Below are positions 60,975 to 64,000 of a stretch of DNA of 64,000 nt, piece after piece. Each line of letters begins with the position of its first letter. The stretch's first letter is position 1. The notes beneath the pieces were generated by a model, which made no database searches, was not told the DNA's origin, and was given only the letters and a program-made list of their open reading frames with translations. Both the position numbers and the translations under genes were made by a program. Origin of the DNA: Scortum barcoo (taxonomy: Eukaryota; Chordata; Actinopteri; Centrarchiformes; Terapontidae); the NCBI GenBank assembly GCA_023238725.1, contig CM041541.1:8776884-8840883 (forward strand). The letters run 5' to 3'.

Positions 60975-62861
60975 CTACCTAGTGACGGCCTTGGCGACAA
61001 GATACACAAGTTCAGCCATGTTAAGGACCATGCAGATAGAGGAGGCAGTGGCCATGAAAACGGTGAAGATGGTTTTCTCTGTGGGGCGCGAGATGAAACA
61101 GTCCACCAGGTTGGGACACGGCCACTGGTCACACTGCACCAGCCGTGGCATCTGGAAACCATTGTATACCACGTACAGAGCGTACCTGGAGAGAAGGCAC
61201 ATGTAGTACATGTAGTAGGGCACATGTAGTATATACAGTTATACCAAACCACCAATGTTCACAGACAGAAAATCAAAATGACACTCTTACATGAAGCCTC
61301 CTTCAAACAACAGCCTGAACACCAGGCTGCAGGCATACGTCCACCAGAGGGCGCCAGCTATCGGGAGTCTCCGTCTCTTCAGAGTCTCCAACTCTTCCTC
61401 CTGCCCTTTGTTGCTGAGGAAACTGGATTTACCAGAGCCCTGTTTAACAGGATGACATAACATGACATAACAAGATAAAATGATACAAGACGCAACCAAA
61501 AAAAACATGACATGAGATGACATGACAAGATAGAACAACACACAACGTGAATAGATAAAGCATGACAAGTTAGAGGAAGACATGACAAGAAAAGACACAA
61601 CATGACATGAAAGAGAGAACAACACATGACATGACAAGTTAAAGGAAGACATGACAAGATAAAGGAAGACATGACAAGATAAAGAAAGACATGACAATAC
61701 AAAGCATGACATGAGAAGATAAAGCATGACATGACAAGACAAAGCATAGCATGACAGGACAAAACAAGACATAGGATGGCATAACATGGGACAGGATGAT
61801 AGAAACCAGTAGATTTCTCTCCCACACACACCTGTAGGAGTCTCTTCTTGTCGTTGTGGTTCCGATAGGCCACGTACATCGCAACCAGGAGCGTTGGCGT
61901 GGAGACAAAGACGAGCTGAAGACACCAGAGACGGATGTGGGAGACGGGGAAGAACTGATCGTAGCAGACATTTTCACAGCCAGGCTGAAAAAGAGAGACA
62001 GATTGAACAGGTTGTTAACACTCGCTGAAATTAGAACAATTTAGCTGCTTTACATTTCATTTGTCAACAGTGAAAAAGTTTTCTCAAGGTCAGTAAAGTA
62101 CTTAAACTTGAGCTGTCACTATAAAAATACATAATACTACTGATAATTATTTAATCAGCACTTCTCCAAATACTTTATAAGTAAAGTTTCACAATATAGC
62201 TCCAGTTAATGTATCAGTTATACTAATTACATTACTTACTGTCTATTTAACTGAGTGAGTAAAGGCTAATGATACAGTGATTTAGTTTTAATTTCCCTCC
62301 CCAAGATAGCTTTGAGTGAGCTGCTTTAAATATTATCCCCTCAATAGTGATTTTAAATAAACTAAATTGGAGTGTAGCAGTTGCACAAGTAGAGAATAGT
62401 CATAAAATCAGGGAATTAACTAATAAATTAGCAAACATTTATGTAAAAGTGGTGTGAAAGAATTAATTATCAAAAATGATCAAAAACTCATGAGTAGTGA
62501 GAGTAGTTTAAAATTTCTTGTAGCGAAAACCAAAGGGGTCAAATGGACTATGTAGAGGTTATACAACGTTATTGTTAACATCCTGCTGAAAAGACCTGAA
62601 AATTCATATATCATATTTACAGAGATAGATAGATGACCTTATTGATCCCTGGAGGAAGATTAAGCAGTATTAGTAATGATGTCACACTACCTGTAGTGTG
62701 TTACAGGTGAAGTCCGACTGCTCATCCCCCCAAACGCTCTCGGCAGCAACAACCAGCACCATCACCCGGAAAATAAACAGCACTGAGAGCCAGACTTTAC
62801 CTAAGCTGGTGGAGTGATGGTTGGCCCCGACTAACTGAGCGTACAGAGCAGGCCAAGACAT
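60975..62861 (-). CDS. Beta-type connexin (GJB2/GJB6-like), four coding exons
   Basis: Coding exons on the minus strand: 62691-62861 (codons 1-57), 61832-61984 (58-108), 61291-61439 and 60975-61185; 684 bases, 227 residues, close to human GJB2 (226). It starts MSWPALYAQL, has helix 1 (VWLSVLFIFRVMVLVVAAE), loop 1 cysteines (CNTLQPGCENVC), VSTPTLLVAMYVAYR in helix 2, GALWWTYACSLVFRLLFEGG in helix 3, loop 2 (QCDQWPCPNLVDC) and helix 4 (RPTEKTIFTVF), then a very short tail. Family role: gap-junction hemichannels in epithelia and inner ear. Introns of 706, 392 and 105 bases interrupt coding sequence that is a single exon in mammals. Same strand and order relative to gja3 as GJB2-GJA3 in mammals. 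Could be the zebrafish cx30.3/gjb8 group; symbol withheld. Confidence 0.87.
61445..61800. repeat. Degenerate minisatellite inside intron 2 of the beta connexin
   Basis: Many variants of 'catgacatgacaagataaag' (units about 10-22 bases built from CATGACA and AAGATAAA) fill almost the whole 392-base intron. On the gene strand it lacks stop codons in two frames, producing long Cys/Leu/Ser-rich open frames that are artefacts. Confidence 0.85.
62617..62665 (-). mobile_element. Non-LTR retrotransposon 3' tail fragment in beta connexin intron 1
   Basis: The minus strand reads 'cttcctccagggatcaataa' followed by ATCT tandem units, the well-known 3' tail of a fish LINE. About 50 bases only. Confidence 0.55.
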
Positions 62862-64000
62862 CCTGAGGAAAGAGTCAGAAACATGGGAGTAAGAGGACAG
62901 TGATATGATACTGCCGGCCAGAATAAAAGTTTTTCTTTTTTTCTTTTGGATTTATGTACCAGGTTCGGCTGGCTCCTTTGAGCTACACATCTGGCAGCAT
63001 CACAGATGGAAATTCAGAGGGAAGAGGCAGTGGCAGGAGATGAAAGCGGAAACAGGAGATGAAACAAAAGAGAAGTTTGACAGAAGAAGAGGATGAAAAG
63101 GAATGAAACTGAGAGGAGGAGGAGAGGAGGCCCCGTGCCAGCATTCATGTGAACTGATAAACCTCTCTGCCCACTGTGGACTGTACTGAACTGAGCCCAC
63201 TCAACTAAAAACACACTGAACACACTGTACAAACCCACACTACTACAGTCCTCACTGAGCCTCACCATTCACATTCAATGACTGGTTGACTAATAATTCT
63301 ATTAATAAGTACAAATAATAAGTATGTTATCTATGACATACTTTATATATCCATGATTAGCAATTGTTTTCAGTTTAAAAACACTTCCTAAGAAGTGAAA
63401 TTATATAAATTAGGATGATCATTTTTTTTTATGATTAAAAAAATTCCTGATTGAGTCTTTGGGCAATGCTGTTTTTCCAAATCAAAAGGATAAAGTACTT
63501 TTCTCACCTTCTGTCTGGAGAGTCAGGTTGTTTGCAGGAAAATATTCCACATGGTCCTTTTCAGCATAAAAACAAACAGCGACAGCTCACTGTCACATCA
63601 GCACCAGCATGAGGAAAATGAAATAAAATTCTAATAAAATTAAATGGAGTCTGGATCTAATGTACTGAACTAAATTTGCAGCTCTTCCTTCCTTTGCATG
63701 AAATCAAAGATGCACCTCGAGTGCCAAGCCAGGCACAGCAATGTGAGCTGACTTCCCAAGAGGATTTTCAAAATAAAACCTCACAGTGGCAAAGCTGTTG
63801 CAAGGTCTCAGATATTTACGAAGTAGACATAGGTATGCTTTTTAAAGGAGAAAGAGAAAATCTGATCTTGTAAATAAATTTTATAATAAAACTGTCACTA
63901 TATAATGTGTATATACTCTGTATGATTGCACAAATACTACTGGGATTGTTTTTGTAAGACTGAGTACCGAAATCTGCAAAAGATCAGTGGAAAGTCAAAA
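62862..64000. other. Upstream region of the beta connexin
   Basis: A splice acceptor (CTCTTTCCTCAG|G) ends one base before the ATG, so the 5' UTR lies in an upstream exon. The best donor is AGAAG|GTGAGAA on the minus strand with the exon ending at 63508. The promoter would lie above it; no TATA box was recognised. No other gene is seen up to the window end. Confidence 0.35.

Noticed and set aside
61287..61925. 212-codon and 166-codon minus frames with Cys/Leu/Ser repeats
   Set aside because: These are beta connexin exons read through the intronic minisatellite. Splice sites and family alignment show the real exons.

Overview
This window is vertebrate nuclear DNA, most likely from a percomorph (spiny-rayed) teleost fish. 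The evidence is multi-exon genes with GT/AG introns, a fish-type hemopexin (Wap65), a clustered lens/epithelial connexin pair, very many CA/GT, GA and GATA microsatellites, and several dispersed repeat types that I recognise by recall from spiny-rayed fish genomes. I see no bacterial, plasmid or phage content and no CRISPR array. There is no sign of an exotic new system; the points of interest are gene-structure oddities and candidate regulatory elements. All gene names come from recalled protein family resemblance, not from a search. || Layout. (1) 1-9 kb: gene-free and repeat-rich, with a perfect (GATA)30 tract and a duplicated GT-rich module, ending in an AT-rich 3' flank of nhlh2. (2) 9.0-9.4 kb, minus strand: nhlh2, a 123-residue neuronal bHLH factor in one coding exon; a probable upstream non-coding exon or promoter lies near 10.5-10.9 kb. 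(3) About 11-36 kb: a gene desert with microsatellites, degraded LINE and DNA-transposon relics, and a few complex GC-balanced blocks that could be enhancers. A desert beside a developmental bHLH gene is typical of a regulatory landscape. (4) 38.3-40.9 kb, plus strand: an intronless 865-codon reading frame (coiled coil, long disordered middle, C-terminal NHL-type propeller) behind a probable 5' UTR exon. (5) 42.1-45.8 kb, plus strand: hemopexin/Wap65 in ten coding exons with a clear TATA box; its last exon has a reading-frame conflict. (6) 46-52.9 kb: gene-free, including a LINE 3' end. (7) 52.9-55.4 kb, minus strand: alpha connexin gja3 (Cx46 type) in three coding exons. (8) 60.9-62.9 kb, minus strand: a 227-residue beta connexin of GJB2/GJB6 type in four coding exons. 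|| How the genes relate. The two connexins lie in the same orientation and order as the GJB6-GJB2-GJA3 cluster of mammals, so this is a conserved gap-junction cluster. Both have introns inside the coding region, unlike their mammalian counterparts. nhlh2, the NHL-propeller gene and hemopexin show no functional link to each other or to the connexins; they are simply neighbours. Exon boundaries were placed by hand from splice consensus, phase and family alignment from memory.
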